A stretch of DNA of 34,482 bases from contig JABSQE010000006.1 in the NCBI GenBank assembly GCA_013214245.1, positions 2,501 through 36,982 on the forward strand. The letters run 5' to 3'. The DNA is from Hyphomicrobiaceae bacterium. GTDB taxonomy: Bacteria; Pseudomonadota; Alphaproteobacteria; Rhizobiales; Hyphomicrobiaceae. The notes beneath the pieces were generated by a model. It was not told where the DNA came from. It saw only the letters and a list, made by a program, of their open reading frames with translations, and did not search any database. The position numbers and the translations under genes are program-made. Positions 8,070 through 16,826 of the stretch are shown one piece after another; within the stretch, counting starts at the first letter, position 1, and each line of letters starts with the position of its first letter.

Positions 8070-9572
8070 TTAGCGCAATTGTCCAAGTATTTTTACGGCA
8101 GTCTGCAAATTGGGGTTTGAAGGTAATGTTACAACCTCATGGAAGTTGTAATTCACATTAAACACCGAGCCTATCGCTACAAGTACAGGGCCTTCAATCT
8201 CTATACTTGTCAACGGATCAGACAGTGTCGCTAAGGTTGTTTTAAACAATTTCATATTTGGACGTGATATAGAATAGGCAAGTAATACCGGCATATCATT
8301 CGGCATACCATTCTCAAGTAAGCGCCTTGCTATAGATGGACTAGTCCTTCCCCCCATGTAAAATACAATTGTTGTCTCAGGATCTGCCATACCTTTCCAA
8401 TCTAAATCAGATGATAATTCTCCTGAGCGCGAATGGCCTGTAACGTAACGTACGGAATGCGCATAATCACGATGCGTTAAAGATATACCTAATAAAGATG
8501 CAAGTGAAGAAGCAGCAGTAACACCAGGTATGACTTCAACCGAGATATTTTCTCTTTTTAAACGTTCGATTTCCTCACCAGCACGGCCGAAAACCATCGG
8601 ATCTCCTGATTTAAGACGAACGACATGATTTCCTTGTTTCGCTAATTTGACCATCAAATCATTGATATCATTTTGCGAGCAGCTTTTACGCCCTCCTCGC
8701 TTGCCGACCATAATACGTTTAGCTTCAGAACGTGCAAGCTCCAGCATATCTTCTGTAACAAGGTCATCAAAAAGAATTATATCTGCCGATTGCAGAGCTC
8801 GAGCTGCCTTTATAGTTAAAAGCTCAACATCGCCAGGGCCACCACCAACAAGTGTTACACGACCGTGCTCGATTGGGGCACTGGTTGCGATTTTATCAAC
8901 TAGATCAACTAGATCATTAGTATCTTGAGGAGGCACTGCATATTGAAATACCATATCAGAGAACCGTTCCCAAAATGTACGACGTTGCAGACCATTTTCA
9001 AGCTTTGCAATAACAGTTTTGCGAATTGTATTAGCTAATTGAACCCACCTTGTAATTGAGGCTGGTAATAATGTTTCAATACGGCAGCTTATTGCTTGTT
9101 CGAAAATTGGGGCGATATCACCCGTAGAGACGGCAACAACGACTGGATAACGGTTAACTAAAGTGCCGAACTGAAATTGGGATAGAGCTGGCTTATTAAT
9201 TATATTAACGGGGACCCCCGCAGCAGTTGCCGAGCAGTAAAAGGCTTGAGCTTCAGCATCACAATCTGTATCTGTGAGAGCAAGATCGGCATTTACAAAA
9301 ACATCCACTCCCCATGTCCTGGAGTGATGAGTTAGCGTTCCAGATCCAGTTCTGCGTTTTATTAAATCTGTCATTTCTGTACTAATGACTGGTGCATAAA
9401 TTTCAATATTAGCACCGCACGCAAATAACAAATCTACCTTCCATGCAGCAGCAGCAGTGCCGCCTGCAACACCCCCCCGTCTATCGATAAGGTTCCAAAA
9501 AATTGGGAGCCTTGAAACAACATCGAGACGTCTTGAACCTACATCAGCGGGTTTGCGCAGGGTTGATATCAT
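8070..9572 (-). CDS. cysG: Siroheme synthase (uroporphyrinogen-III methyltransferase with precorrin-2 dehydrogenase/chelatase module)
   Basis: This is the two-part CysG enzyme, 500 residues. The C-terminal half (about 237-480) is a well preserved SUMT domain: VGGGPGDVELLT (242-253), the RLKSGDPMVFGRAGEE segment, VIPGVTAASS and YMGG. It methylates uroporphyrinogen III twice to make precorrin-2. The N-terminal half (about 23-170) should oxidise precorrin-2 with NAD and insert iron to make siroheme for sulfite or nitrite reduction. There the usual GGG nucleotide-binding motif reads AGGTAAAAWK, and the position that normally holds the Asp of a VVD-type motif reads IIN (Asn126). The N-terminal activities may therefore be weakened or lost. 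No good ribosome binding site precedes the ATG. No cysteine or nitrite genes are nearby. Confidence 0.92.
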   Translation of the reverse strand: MISTLRKPADVGSRRLDVVSRLPIFWNLIDRRGGVAGGTAAAAWKVDLLFACGANIEIYAPVISTEMTDLIKRRTGSGTLTHHSRTWGVDVFVNADLALTDTDCDAEAQAFYCSATAAGVPVNIINKPALSQFQFGTLVNRYPVVVAVSTGDIAPIFEQAISCRIETLLPASITRWVQLANTIRKTVIAKLENGLQRRTFWERFSDMVFQYAVPPQDTNDLVDLVDKIATSAPIEHGRVTLVGGGPGDVELLTIKAARALQSADIILFDDLVTEDMLELARSEAKRIMVGKRGGRKSCSQNDINDLMVKLAKQGNHVVRLKSGDPMVFGRAGEEIERLKRENISVEVIPGVTAASSLASLLGISLTHRDYAHSVRYVTGHSRSGELSSDLDWKGMADPETTIVFYMGGRTSPSIARRLLENGMPNDMPVLLAYSISRPNMKLFKTTLATLSDPLTSIEIEGPVLVAIGSVFNVNYNFHEVVTLPSNPNLQTAVKILGQLR

Positions 9573-9853
9573 CTATTAGCTTTTTTCAATTTCGGTTTAC
9601 CGAAACCTAACTACCACAAATAGCCCAACGCGAGTAATAAAATCCTTAGGGAAGAGCTTCACAGTTCTAGATATAAGGCCAAGCCTACATTGTTTAAGTC
9701 TTTATAAGTGTACACAAGGCTCAGCAAATATTTATTTAAGGTAATTTAGTTCAAAAATGAAAAACTGTCGCGCTTAATTGCAGCATGGTTTAATCGATTA
9801 AAGCAAAATTTACGAACTAATAATGCATTTAATGCAATTTATACTGAATTTGC

Positions 9854-10594
9854 TTAATTAATTAAACCTAATGCTGAGCTAGCCCATTCCGGACGTTCGG
9901 AATCTTTGTTTTTTGTTTTTATGATATCACTTTTTCCATACGATAAGCTAGAGTTTTTTACTGAAGAATGTAGTGATGTTAAATTTTCTTTTGTCATTTT
10001 TTTTCGCACAGGGTTTAACGAAGGCAAATCTACATTATGACTCATTGGGTGTTTTCTGGGCTGAGCGTATTGGAGTTTGGATTTAACATGAGAGTATTGT
10101 TTCTCAGGTGATACACTATACTTCTTAGTATATTTTAAAAGATACTCACTACGAAGTGTATCACTCTCACTTAGGTTCTCGGGTGAATGTCTATTTTGCA
10201 ATGTAAAAACGCTTTTATTCTTTTTTTCTAGATTTTGATCTAATTTTATAATGTTGTTATTATCATCTATACCATATGAAATTCGTGGGTGACTTACTGA
10301 TCCTCTAGTACGAATATCATTACCTTTCGATACGATCAAGTCCAGCTGTGGAAGTGAAGTAATATGATTATCAACAACATTTTCTAATCTAACAGAAGTT
10401 ATATCTGTTTTGTTTATCAAAAATTGTCTACGTTTTTCTGATTTGTTATTGAGGGCATTTCGACCGGTGTAATCAAACCGTAAAGTAGAGTTTTTTGTAA
10501 CTTTAAATTTTTTGTCGTTAGGTATCCAAACTATTAACACTGCAACGAAAAAAACTGTGATAAACATCATATGTGAGAAAATTCTTCGATACAT
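9854..10594 (-). CDS. Orphan single-pass membrane protein, function unknown
   Basis: I do not recognise this 246-residue protein. Residues 7-24 form one strong hydrophobic helix after a short basic start, so it is probably inner-membrane anchored with the rest outside the cytoplasm. The remainder is rich in Ser, Asn, Lys and Arg with few hydrophobic clusters, suggesting a disordered tail, and no catalytic motif or repeat is apparent. No ribosome binding site precedes the ATG at 10594, although the frame stays open for 740 bases in AT-rich DNA. It lies between cysG and the transporter operon with gaps on both sides. A 14-base perfect palindrome (TTTAATCGATTAAA, 9789-9802) lies about 50 bases after its stop. 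It could be a fast-evolving envelope protein, a lineage-specific gene or a chance frame. Confidence 0.5.
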   Translation of the reverse strand: MYRRIFSHMMFITVFFVAVLIVWIPNDKKFKVTKNSTLRFDYTGRNALNNKSEKRRQFLINKTDITSVRLENVVDNHITSLPQLDLIVSKGNDIRTRGSVSHPRISYGIDDNNNIIKLDQNLEKKNKSVFTLQNRHSPENLSESDTLRSEYLLKYTKKYSVSPEKQYSHVKSKLQYAQPRKHPMSHNVDLPSLNPVRKKMTKENLTSLHSSVKNSSLSYGKSDIIKTKNKDSERPEWASSALGLIN

Positions 10595-11008
10595 GAGATG
10601 TAGTCCGCGAATTGTTTTGATTTCATACCAGTTTAATCATTTAAACGATCCCTGAACTCTACAATTCATCAACCTAATTTGCAGTTTGGGAAGCGATGTA
10701 GTAGTTGGGCTGTACGAAGCCATTAATAAAAATGTATGTTGTTCAGGAAGGTATTATTTGTTGTTATATAAATTAAGTATCAAATAGATAACTTAATTAT
10801 GTATGAATTTTTGTTTAATTGCTTAAGTAGAAGTGAAAAAACATGTTAAGCTGTTATTTTTATACATACATGCAATTCTGTGTAAAAAGAGTTAGAAACA
10901 TCATACATCACACAATATCATAAGATAGATATCGTGAACCCTAGAGTTACTTATTTGATGTAAATGAAGCTGCCATTGAGATAGATTTAGCTGGGAACTT
11001 TTTATAAT
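10595..11008. other. 414-base region between divergent genes, with inverted repeats
   Basis: It should carry the promoters of the orphan membrane protein (minus) and the transporter operon (plus). It contains a GTTTAA-TCAT-TTAAAC hairpin (10631-10646) and a spaced inverted repeat at 10771-10798, listed separately. No gene was found and no confident -35/-10 pair. Confidence 0.4.
10771..10798. promoter_or_regulatory. Spaced inverted repeat upstream of aapP, candidate operator
   Basis: AATTAAGT (10771-10778) and its exact reverse complement ACTTAATT (10791-10798) are separated by 12 bases. The dyad geometry suits a dimeric regulator and lies about 210 bases before the transporter operon. The arms are AT-rich, so chance is a real alternative. 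Confidence 0.3.
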
Positions 11009-11788
11009 ATGTCTGAAGCAGCTCCTGCGAAGAGCATTACAAACGCATTACAAAAGCATGCAATTGTCATGTCAGGTGTAAACAAATGGTATGATGATTT
11101 TCATGTTCTTCGGAATATAAATTTATCTGTTACAAGTGGGGAGCGTGTTGTTATATGTGGTCCTTCTGGGTCAGGTAAATCAACAATGATTCGCTGCATT
11201 AATCGTCTTGAGGAACATCATCAGGGACAAATAGTTGTTGATGGGATTGAACTGACTGGTGATATGAAAAATATCGATAAAATCCGTTCTGAAGTAGGTA
11301 TGGTTTTTCAGAATTTTAATTTATTTCCACATCTCACTGTTTTAGATAACCTTTGCTTGGCGCCACAGTGGGTTAGAAAGATTCCACGTGCGGAGGCAGA
11401 AGACGTTGCTATGGAATATTTGAATCGTGTAAAGATTCCAGAGCAAGCTAATAAGTATCCTGGTCAACTTTCAGGAGGGCAGCAACAGCGTGTTGCTATC
11501 GCTCGTGCGCTGTGCATGCGCCCACGCATTATGCTCTTTGATGAGCCAACATCGGCACTTGATCCAGAAATGGTGAAAGAGGTTCTCGACACAATGATTA
11601 AGTTGGCAGATTCGGGTATGACAATGCTATGCGTGACTCACGAGATGGGCTTTGCGCGCTCGGTAGCAGATAGCGTTATTTTTATGGATCGCGGCGAGAT
11701 AGTAGAACAAGGTACACCCGAAAAGTTTTTCAACAACCCTAACTCAAAACGAACGAAGCTTTTTCTCAGCCAGATACTCAACCATTAA
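11009..11788 (+). CDS. aapP: Polar amino-acid ABC transporter, ATP-binding subunit
   Basis: The cytoplasmic ATPase of an Aap/Bzt-type general L-amino-acid importer, 259 residues. All motifs are intact: Walker A GPSGSGKST (51-59), Q-loop VFQNFNLFP (99-107), signature LSGGQQQRVAIARAL (154-168), Walker B IMLFDEP (174-180) with catalytic Glu179, D-loop SALDPE, and switch His211 in VTHEM. It belongs to the GlnQ/HisP subfamily. It is the first gene of the operon, whereas classical aap operons end with the ATPase (J-Q-M-P). The binding-protein gene starts 86 bases after it. No strong ribosome binding site precedes its ATG. Confidence 0.95.
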   Translation: MSEAAPAKSITNALQKHAIVMSGVNKWYDDFHVLRNINLSVTSGERVVICGPSGSGKSTMIRCINRLEEHHQGQIVVDGIELTGDMKNIDKIRSEVGMVFQNFNLFPHLTVLDNLCLAPQWVRKIPRAEAEDVAMEYLNRVKIPEQANKYPGQLSGGQQQRVAIARALCMRPRIMLFDEPTSALDPEMVKEVLDTMIKLADSGMTMLCVTHEMGFARSVADSVIFMDRGEIVEQGTPEKFFNNPNSKRTKLFLSQILNH

Positions 11789-11859
11789 TTATATACAAAC
11801 AACTACTTACGTAACTGCTATAGAGAGCAGTTTGATGCTAAAAAGACAGATTACAATTG

Positions 11860-11866
11860 AAGGGAG
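11860..11866 (+). promoter_or_regulatory. Strong ribosome binding site fixing the aapJ start
   Basis: AAGGGAG lies 8 bases before the ATG at 11875. The same frame is open from a TTG at 11857, but that codon sits on the ribosome binding site itself, so the ATG is the start. Confidence 0.8.
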
Positions 11867-11874
11867 CATGTATT

Positions 11875-12897
11875 ATGAAATCCAAATGGACTACCGCTAT
11901 TGCAGCGGCAGCTATTGTGTTTTCGTCCTATTCGGCATCGGCTGCGAAAACTGTTGAGGCGATTAAGTCTCGAGGTGAACTTATTTGTGGAGTAAGCACA
12001 GGTCTTGGTGGTTTCTCATTGCCTGACTCTAGAGGCAAATGGACTGGTTTAGATGTTGATATTTGTAAAGCATTAGCGGCTGCAATTTTAGGCAGCTCTT
12101 ATAAAGTAAAATATATACCGTTATCTACTCAACAACGCTTTACTGCGCTTCAGTCTGGTGAAGTTGATGTATTATCGCGTAATACTTCGTGGTCTCTAAC
12201 TCGTGATACTGCTCTTGGATTAAATTTTACTGCCGTAACATACTATGATGGTCAAGGTTTTATGGTACCAAAAGCTCTAGAAGTTAAGAGCGCGAAAGAG
12301 CTTGACGGCGCGACTGTCTGTATTCAGCCGGGTACAACTTCGGAACTAAATTTGGCTGATTACTTTCGTGCTAATAGTATGACTTTTACGCCGGTTGTTA
12401 TAGAAAGTTTACAGGAATTAAACGCAGCGTTTTTTGCTGGTCGTTGTGATGCCTATACAACAGATGCTTCCGGATTGGCGTCAACTAGATTAAATGATGC
12501 TCCAAAAGGAAAAAGTGATGATTATATAATATTGCCAGAGATAATATCTAAAGAGCCTCTTGGCCCAGTTGTGCGACACGGTGACGATCAATTTCTTGAC
12601 ATAGTGAAGTGGGTTATATTTGGCTTAGTCGAGGCTGAAGAATTTGGCATCACTTCCTCAAATGTTAGGGAGATGGCGTCATCATCTAAAAATCCAAATA
12701 TTAAACGTCTGCTTGGTACAAATCCTGGCATGGGTAGGAATCTAGGTCTAGATGAGGCGTGGATTGTAAATGCTATTTTAGCGGTCGGAAATTACGGTGA
12801 AATATGGGAGCGTAATATCCCACCTTTAGGCTTGTCACGCGGTTTGAATAAGTTATGGTCGAACGGTGGAATTATGTATTCTCCACCAGTCCGTTAA
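11875..12897 (+). CDS. aapJ: Amino-acid ABC transporter, periplasmic substrate-binding protein
   Basis: It captures amino acids in the periplasm and delivers them to the AapQ-AapM membrane pair. From the ATG at 11875 it has 340 residues, the usual AapJ length. Residues 1-23 are a Sec signal peptide ending ASA. The mature protein begins with the characteristic IKSRGELICGVSTG and continues with FSLPDSRGKWTGLDVDICKA, RFTALQSGEVDVLSRNT and, near the end, NYGEIWERN, all hallmarks of this binding-protein family (SBP 3). It has the strongest ribosome binding site in the operon and is followed directly by a hairpin, which fits its need to be made in excess over the permeases. Confidence 0.95.
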   Translation: MKSKWTTAIAAAAIVFSSYSASAAKTVEAIKSRGELICGVSTGLGGFSLPDSRGKWTGLDVDICKALAAAILGSSYKVKYIPLSTQQRFTALQSGEVDVLSRNTSWSLTRDTALGLNFTAVTYYDGQGFMVPKALEVKSAKELDGATVCIQPGTTSELNLADYFRANSMTFTPVVIESLQELNAAFFAGRCDAYTTDASGLASTRLNDAPKGKSDDYIILPEIISKEPLGPVVRHGDDQFLDIVKWVIFGLVEAEEFGITSSNVREMASSSKNPNIKRLLGTNPGMGRNLGLDEAWIVNAILAVGNYGEIWERNIPPLGLSRGLNKLWSNGGIMYSPPVR

Positions 12898-12909
12898 TGC
12901 TATCTAAAA

Positions 12910-12939
12910 AAAGCCGTATTTAATTGCATTTACGGCTTT
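12910..12939 (+). terminator. Intercistronic hairpin after aapJ
   Basis: AAAGCCGTA (12910-12918) and TACGGCTTT (12931-12939) make a perfect 9-bp stem with a 12-base loop, 12 bases after the aapJ stop. A pyrimidine-rich but not pure T stretch follows. Between a binding-protein gene and its permeases such a hairpin usually acts as an attenuator or protects the upstream message from decay, giving more binding protein than permease. Confidence 0.75.
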
Positions 12940-13018
12940 CTTCACCCTACCTTTGTATTTGTCCATGTCGCGTTTTCCGTAACTACACACATTGCGCGTA
13001 AGATATGTTCACATTTAA

Positions 13019-14245
13019 ATGGCGGATACTTCTATGGCCAACGCAATATCAAGTTTTAAGCGTACTTTGAGAATTATTACTATGAACGGTAAGGAAGTGA
13101 AGGCTGTAATTTTTCAAGCTGCATTTTTTTTTCTTGTAGCGGGTGGTGCCTATTTTCTTTACCACAACATGCAGGTTAATCTTGAGCGTCAGAACATTCA
13201 GACAGGTTTTCATTATCTTTCACTCGAATCTGGATTTGCAATCGGTGAAAGTTGGATCTCTTATTCTCCATCTTCATCATATGCGAGAGCTATTCTAGTA
13301 GGTTTTATTAATACTTCCGTTGTCGCAGTGTTAGGAATTACATTGGCGACGCTAATAGGTGTTTTTGTCGGAGTTGCAGCCTTATCCAGTAACTGGTTAG
13401 TTAGCAAATTAACATCAGTTTATATTAATTTTTTACGCAACTTGCCGGTTTTACTGCAAATAATTCTTTGGTATACAATCGTTACAAGTCCACGCTTCCT
13501 TCCGACAGTTCGAGACTTTAATGGCGAGAATGGTTTAGAGCCTTTTTTGGGTACCATTTACATGACACGTCAGGGCATCTTTATGCCCTTTTTTGAAGCA
13601 GATATTGGTTGGCTAGGAGCTGCTATAGGCCTTGCCACTGGCATTTTCATTTCTATCTGGATCAGATACTTGTCACGTATTAGGATGGACAAAACAGGAC
13701 AACAGCTACCAGTATTTTGGATTGGAACAAGTTTTATTCTAGTGCTTCCGTGTATTGGTTGGCTTTTAATGGGAGCACCAGTTGGTATAGATTATCCGGA
13801 GATGGGACGCTTTCGGCTATCTGGCGGAGCCACAATCACACCAGAGTTCATAGCGGTTCTTTTTGGTCTTACTATTTATGCTTCCGCATTTATTGCGGAT
13901 ATAGTTCGCTCAGGCATCTTGTCTGTTCCAACAGGTCAGGTAGAGGCAGGCCGATCCCTCGGGCTTCAAGAGGGAGTAATAATGGGTAGAATAGTGCTTC
14001 CCCAAGCATTACGTATAATTATTCCACCGTTGACTAGCCAGTACCTTAATTTAACTAAGAATAGTTCGCTTGCTGTGGCTGTCGGCTACCCTGACTTGGT
14101 AAGCATTTCTAATACTACATTAAACCAAACGGGCCAGGCACCTGAAGCGATTATGATCATGATGATTGTTTATCTCTCCACCAGTTTGACAACTGCATTC
14201 TTTATGAACTGGTATGACAAAAAAATTCAATTTGTTGAGAGGTGA
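13019..14245 (+). CDS. aapQ: Amino-acid ABC transporter, permease subunit Q
   Basis: One of two inner-membrane subunits of the importer, 408 residues. An N-terminal helix (about 30-48) precedes a longer insert and then the permease core. The coupling EAA loop is recognisable at about residues 304-325 (PTGQVEAGRSLGLQEG, then VLPQALRIIIPPL), where AapP docks. The NLPVLLQIILWY segment after the first core helices is typical of AapQ. It starts at the ATG at 13019 without a clear ribosome binding site; an ATG five codons later is possible. It overlaps or abuts aapM, so the two are likely co-translated, and it lies 80 bases beyond the aapJ hairpin. Confidence 0.94.
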   Translation: MADTSMANAISSFKRTLRIITMNGKEVKAVIFQAAFFFLVAGGAYFLYHNMQVNLERQNIQTGFHYLSLESGFAIGESWISYSPSSSYARAILVGFINTSVVAVLGITLATLIGVFVGVAALSSNWLVSKLTSVYINFLRNLPVLLQIILWYTIVTSPRFLPTVRDFNGENGLEPFLGTIYMTRQGIFMPFFEADIGWLGAAIGLATGIFISIWIRYLSRIRMDKTGQQLPVFWIGTSFILVLPCIGWLLMGAPVGIDYPEMGRFRLSGGATITPEFIAVLFGLTIYASAFIADIVRSGILSVPTGQVEAGRSLGLQEGVIMGRIVLPQALRIIIPPLTSQYLNLTKNSSLAVAVGYPDLVSISNTTLNQTGQAPEAIMIMMIVYLSTSLTTAFFMNWYDKKIQFVER

Positions 14246-14247
14246 AA

Positions 14248-15354
14248 ATGTCAATCCATTTATCGATCTTGTCCACTAGCAGAAATTGGATACGCAGGAA
14301 GCTTTTTAATACCTGGGCTAACAGCGTTATAACTGCTCTTATAATAATGGCGCTAATTTATTTTTTCCCAAAAGCTTATATGTGGGTGGTTACGGATGCA
14401 ATTCTTACCATTCAGGTTGATTCTGAAAGTTGGTGGGGATATTCGTTCGTACCCGATTCCAATGCTTGTATTAAAGCGAACGGTGCGTGTTGGGACTTTG
14501 TCGCAGAAAAATTTCGGCTAATAATTTTTGGTCTTTATCCGCAAGATCAGCATTGGCGACCTCTAGTAATGATGATTACGCTCATCAGTTTGATAGTTTA
14601 TTCACTCGATACATCGAGATGGGGATTTAGACTTGGCGTTACCTGGGTTGTTGCTATTCCTATGATGTTTTTTCTGATGCAAGGTGGAGTTTTAGGTCTA
14701 ACCTTCGTCCAAACAGATAGTTGGGGTGGTGGGCCTATAACACTTATTCTTTCGGCTGTTGGTATAGTTTTATCCTTCCCTATTGCAGTGATGCTTGCAT
14801 TCGGTAGACAGTCAGATATGCTCGTTGTAAAAACAATCTGTATTTTCTTCATTGAAATTATTCGTGGTGTACCTCTTATTACAATACTATTCATGGCAAG
14901 CCTAATGATTCCTCTTTTTTTGCCAGAAGGAATAAATATTAACAAGCTTCTACGCGCATTGATCGGGTTCACACTTTTTTCAGCTGCATATGTAGCAGAA
15001 GTCATTCGAGGCGGACTTCAGGCTGTGCCCAAAGGGCAGTACGAAGCAGCTGACTCCTTGGGTTTATCTTATTGGCAGAAGACAATCTTTATTATTTTAC
15101 CGCAAGCTTTAAAACTAGTAATTCCACCTATAATGAACACTTTTATCGGACTGTTTAAGGATACAACTCTGATTATTATAATATCAATGTATGATTTCCT
15201 AGGTACTGTACGTCTTGGTGCCAGTGATCCGGCTTGGCGTCCCTATTACATAGAAGGCTTATTATTTGCTGCAATTGTTTACTTTGTTGTTTGTTATGCT
15301 ATGGCAGCCTATAGTCTTCATCTGGAAGCAAAGCTTGATACGGAACGACGATAA
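14248..15354 (+). CDS. aapM: Amino-acid ABC transporter, permease subunit M
   Basis: The second permease of the importer, 368 residues from the ATG at 14248. The GAGAGG stretch just before it gives good spacing; a GTG at 14242 overlapping the aapQ stop by four bases is also possible. Several membrane helices are visible, with a large loop after the first helix (residues ending near 100) as is usual in AapM. The permease core has EIIRGVPLITILFMAS and the EAA loop VPKGQYEAADSLGLSYWQ followed by ILPQALKLVIPPIMNT. It is the last gene of the transporter operon. No convincing terminator follows; a weak 6-bp stem occurs at 15376-15395. Confidence 0.94.
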   Translation: MSIHLSILSTSRNWIRRKLFNTWANSVITALIIMALIYFFPKAYMWVVTDAILTIQVDSESWWGYSFVPDSNACIKANGACWDFVAEKFRLIIFGLYPQDQHWRPLVMMITLISLIVYSLDTSRWGFRLGVTWVVAIPMMFFLMQGGVLGLTFVQTDSWGGGPITLILSAVGIVLSFPIAVMLAFGRQSDMLVVKTICIFFIEIIRGVPLITILFMASLMIPLFLPEGININKLLRALIGFTLFSAAYVAEVIRGGLQAVPKGQYEAADSLGLSYWQKTIFIILPQALKLVIPPIMNTFIGLFKDTTLIIIISMYDFLGTVRLGASDPAWRPYYIEGLLFAAIVYFVVCYAMAAYSLHLEAKLDTERR

Positions 15355-15824
15355 ACCTTATTAAGATTTTGCTTTTTATCTTTCATCAGAGATAATGTTA
15401 GCCTTATGTAGTTTTGAACTAAACCTTGTTAGGGCGAATGCTTAAAAAGCTTAGTTAAATTTAAGAATTTTTTTTGATCTAACTTTTTTCTAAATCAATA
15501 ATTGAATCGAATAGATATCTAGCAGTTAGGTGTAAAAGTGTAGATAGTCTTAAATTTTAGCAACATTTGACGTTATTATTTATTTTATCTCTCAGGTTTA
15601 ACTGACTTGTCAAGTTCTGCATCTCATCTCCCTTTAGCTCTTAGGAAGACTTATTAGTAAGTAAAGAGATTTAAGAGAATTAACATAATGAATAGCTCTA
15701 TGCTTACAAGGATAAAGCCACTCTCCCCTTAATTTATCCAAACTTAATCTTGATGGTGCATGTACTTTAGAGCGAGATGTTTGGATTTAAGAGCTTTAAT
15801 ATTTATAAAAATAAGGAGTTTAAC
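15355..15824. other. 470-base AT-rich intergenic region before pyrE
   Basis: It must hold the transporter 3' end and the pyrE promoter. A short A/T stem followed by a run of eight Ts around 15450-15475 could be a weak terminator. No gene was recognised. Confidence 0.35.
15813..15818 (+). promoter_or_regulatory. Ribosome binding site fixing the pyrE start
   Basis: AAGGAG lies 6 bases before the ATG at 15825. This decides against the in-frame ATG at 15777, which would add 16 residues not found in the family. Confidence 0.85.
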
Positions 15825-16400
15825 ATGTATTCAAGTAACGCTAACATTGATGCAGCTCGTAAGCGCTTGATTGAGATTATAAAGTATCGTTCATTTCAGA
15901 ATGGTAATAAAATAAAACTATCTTCTGGTCGAAGTTCTCAATTTTACTTTGACATGAAGCCAACGATGCTTAACCCAGAGGGAAGTTACCTAATAGGTTT
16001 ACTGATTTTAGACTTAATTAAATCTGATAATGCAGAGCTTATCGGTGGACTAGAAATGGGAGCTGTCCCGCTCGCAACGGCGATCTCTGTCGTATCATAT
16101 TTGCAAAACTCACCAATACCTGCTTTTTTTGTACGAAAGCAGGCTAAAGAATATGGTATGCAACTCGAATTAGAAGGTTTCAGTACAGGAGAAACAATCG
16201 AACGGAAGAGTGTCGTTATTGTTGAAGATGTAACAACTACGGGTAAATCAGCACTCAGAGCAATTAACAGCGTTAGTAATGCAGGAGGGAAAGTAGCTGC
16301 TGTTGCTTCTATAGTTGATCGTGAAGAAGGTGCACACGAGACTTTTTTAAAAGCTGGTGTGCCCTTCAAGCATGTATTATCTCTAAAAGATTTTAATTAG
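15825..16400 (+). CDS. pyrE: Orotate phosphoribosyltransferase
   Basis: It converts orotate and PRPP to orotidine-5'-phosphate, the fifth step of pyrimidine synthesis, in the cytoplasm. The protein has 191 residues from the ATG at 15825. KLSSGRSSQFYFDMKPTML (31-49) is the family's N-terminal signature, LIGGLEMGAVPLA (72-84) and FFVRKQAKEYG (101-111) follow, and the PRPP-binding loop VVIVEDVTTTGKS is at 130-142. It is a lone pyr gene with no partner nearby. It is convergent with the histidine-kinase-like gene across a 426-base gap. Confidence 0.96.
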   Translation: MYSSNANIDAARKRLIEIIKYRSFQNGNKIKLSSGRSSQFYFDMKPTMLNPEGSYLIGLLILDLIKSDNAELIGGLEMGAVPLATAISVVSYLQNSPIPAFFVRKQAKEYGMQLELEGFSTGETIERKSVVIVEDVTTTGKSALRAINSVSNAGGKVAAVASIVDREEGAHETFLKAGVPFKHVLSLKDFN

Positions 16401-16826
16401 GCACCCTGAAAAATTAATAAACTATAATTGGAAAAAATTTTAGATATTAAATCAGGTTAGATTATAAGTATAAAAATATATGCGAGATTAGCATTAATGT
16501 AATCAATTTAACCTTTATCATTCTTGATAAAAAAAGTTCTCTAAAAAACAATATTAAGAGAGAGAAGTTTAAGACCTCTAAACACTGATGCTATTAAATT
16601 CCTTTATTATTAAATCCAAGCCGTATATACACTTAAGCTTGTCAATAAACATTTTATATTTCTGGTTCATATTGGTCGTTACCAGACAGTAAAAATAGAA
16701 GAGTAAAATCTTTAAAGATTGTTATCAACTAGAGTTGTGCTTAATAGGTATTACTTATGTGTTCTTATTTAAGTATTGTGTCTAAGTAACTTTTAATTCT
16801 GACTCTTATGATATTTTGTCTTAGCA
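16401..16826. other. 426-base region between convergent genes
   Basis: It lies between the ends of pyrE and the kinase-like gene. It contains a TTTATCA-TTCT-TGATAAA hairpin (16514-16531) that might act on either strand, but without a proper T tract after the stem. No gene was recognised. Confidence 0.4.

Noticed and set aside
14598..15005. 135-codon open frame on the minus strand inside aapM
   Set aside because: It lies wholly within a clearly conserved gene, has no motif, and is explained by that gene's codon use. The same reasoning was applied to 15986-16369 (minus), 21544-21939 (plus) and 8647-8928 (plus).
16514..16531. TTTATCA-TTCT-TGATAAA hairpin considered as a bidirectional terminator
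   Set aside because: It is AT-only apart from two pairs and has no T tract after the stem on either strand.
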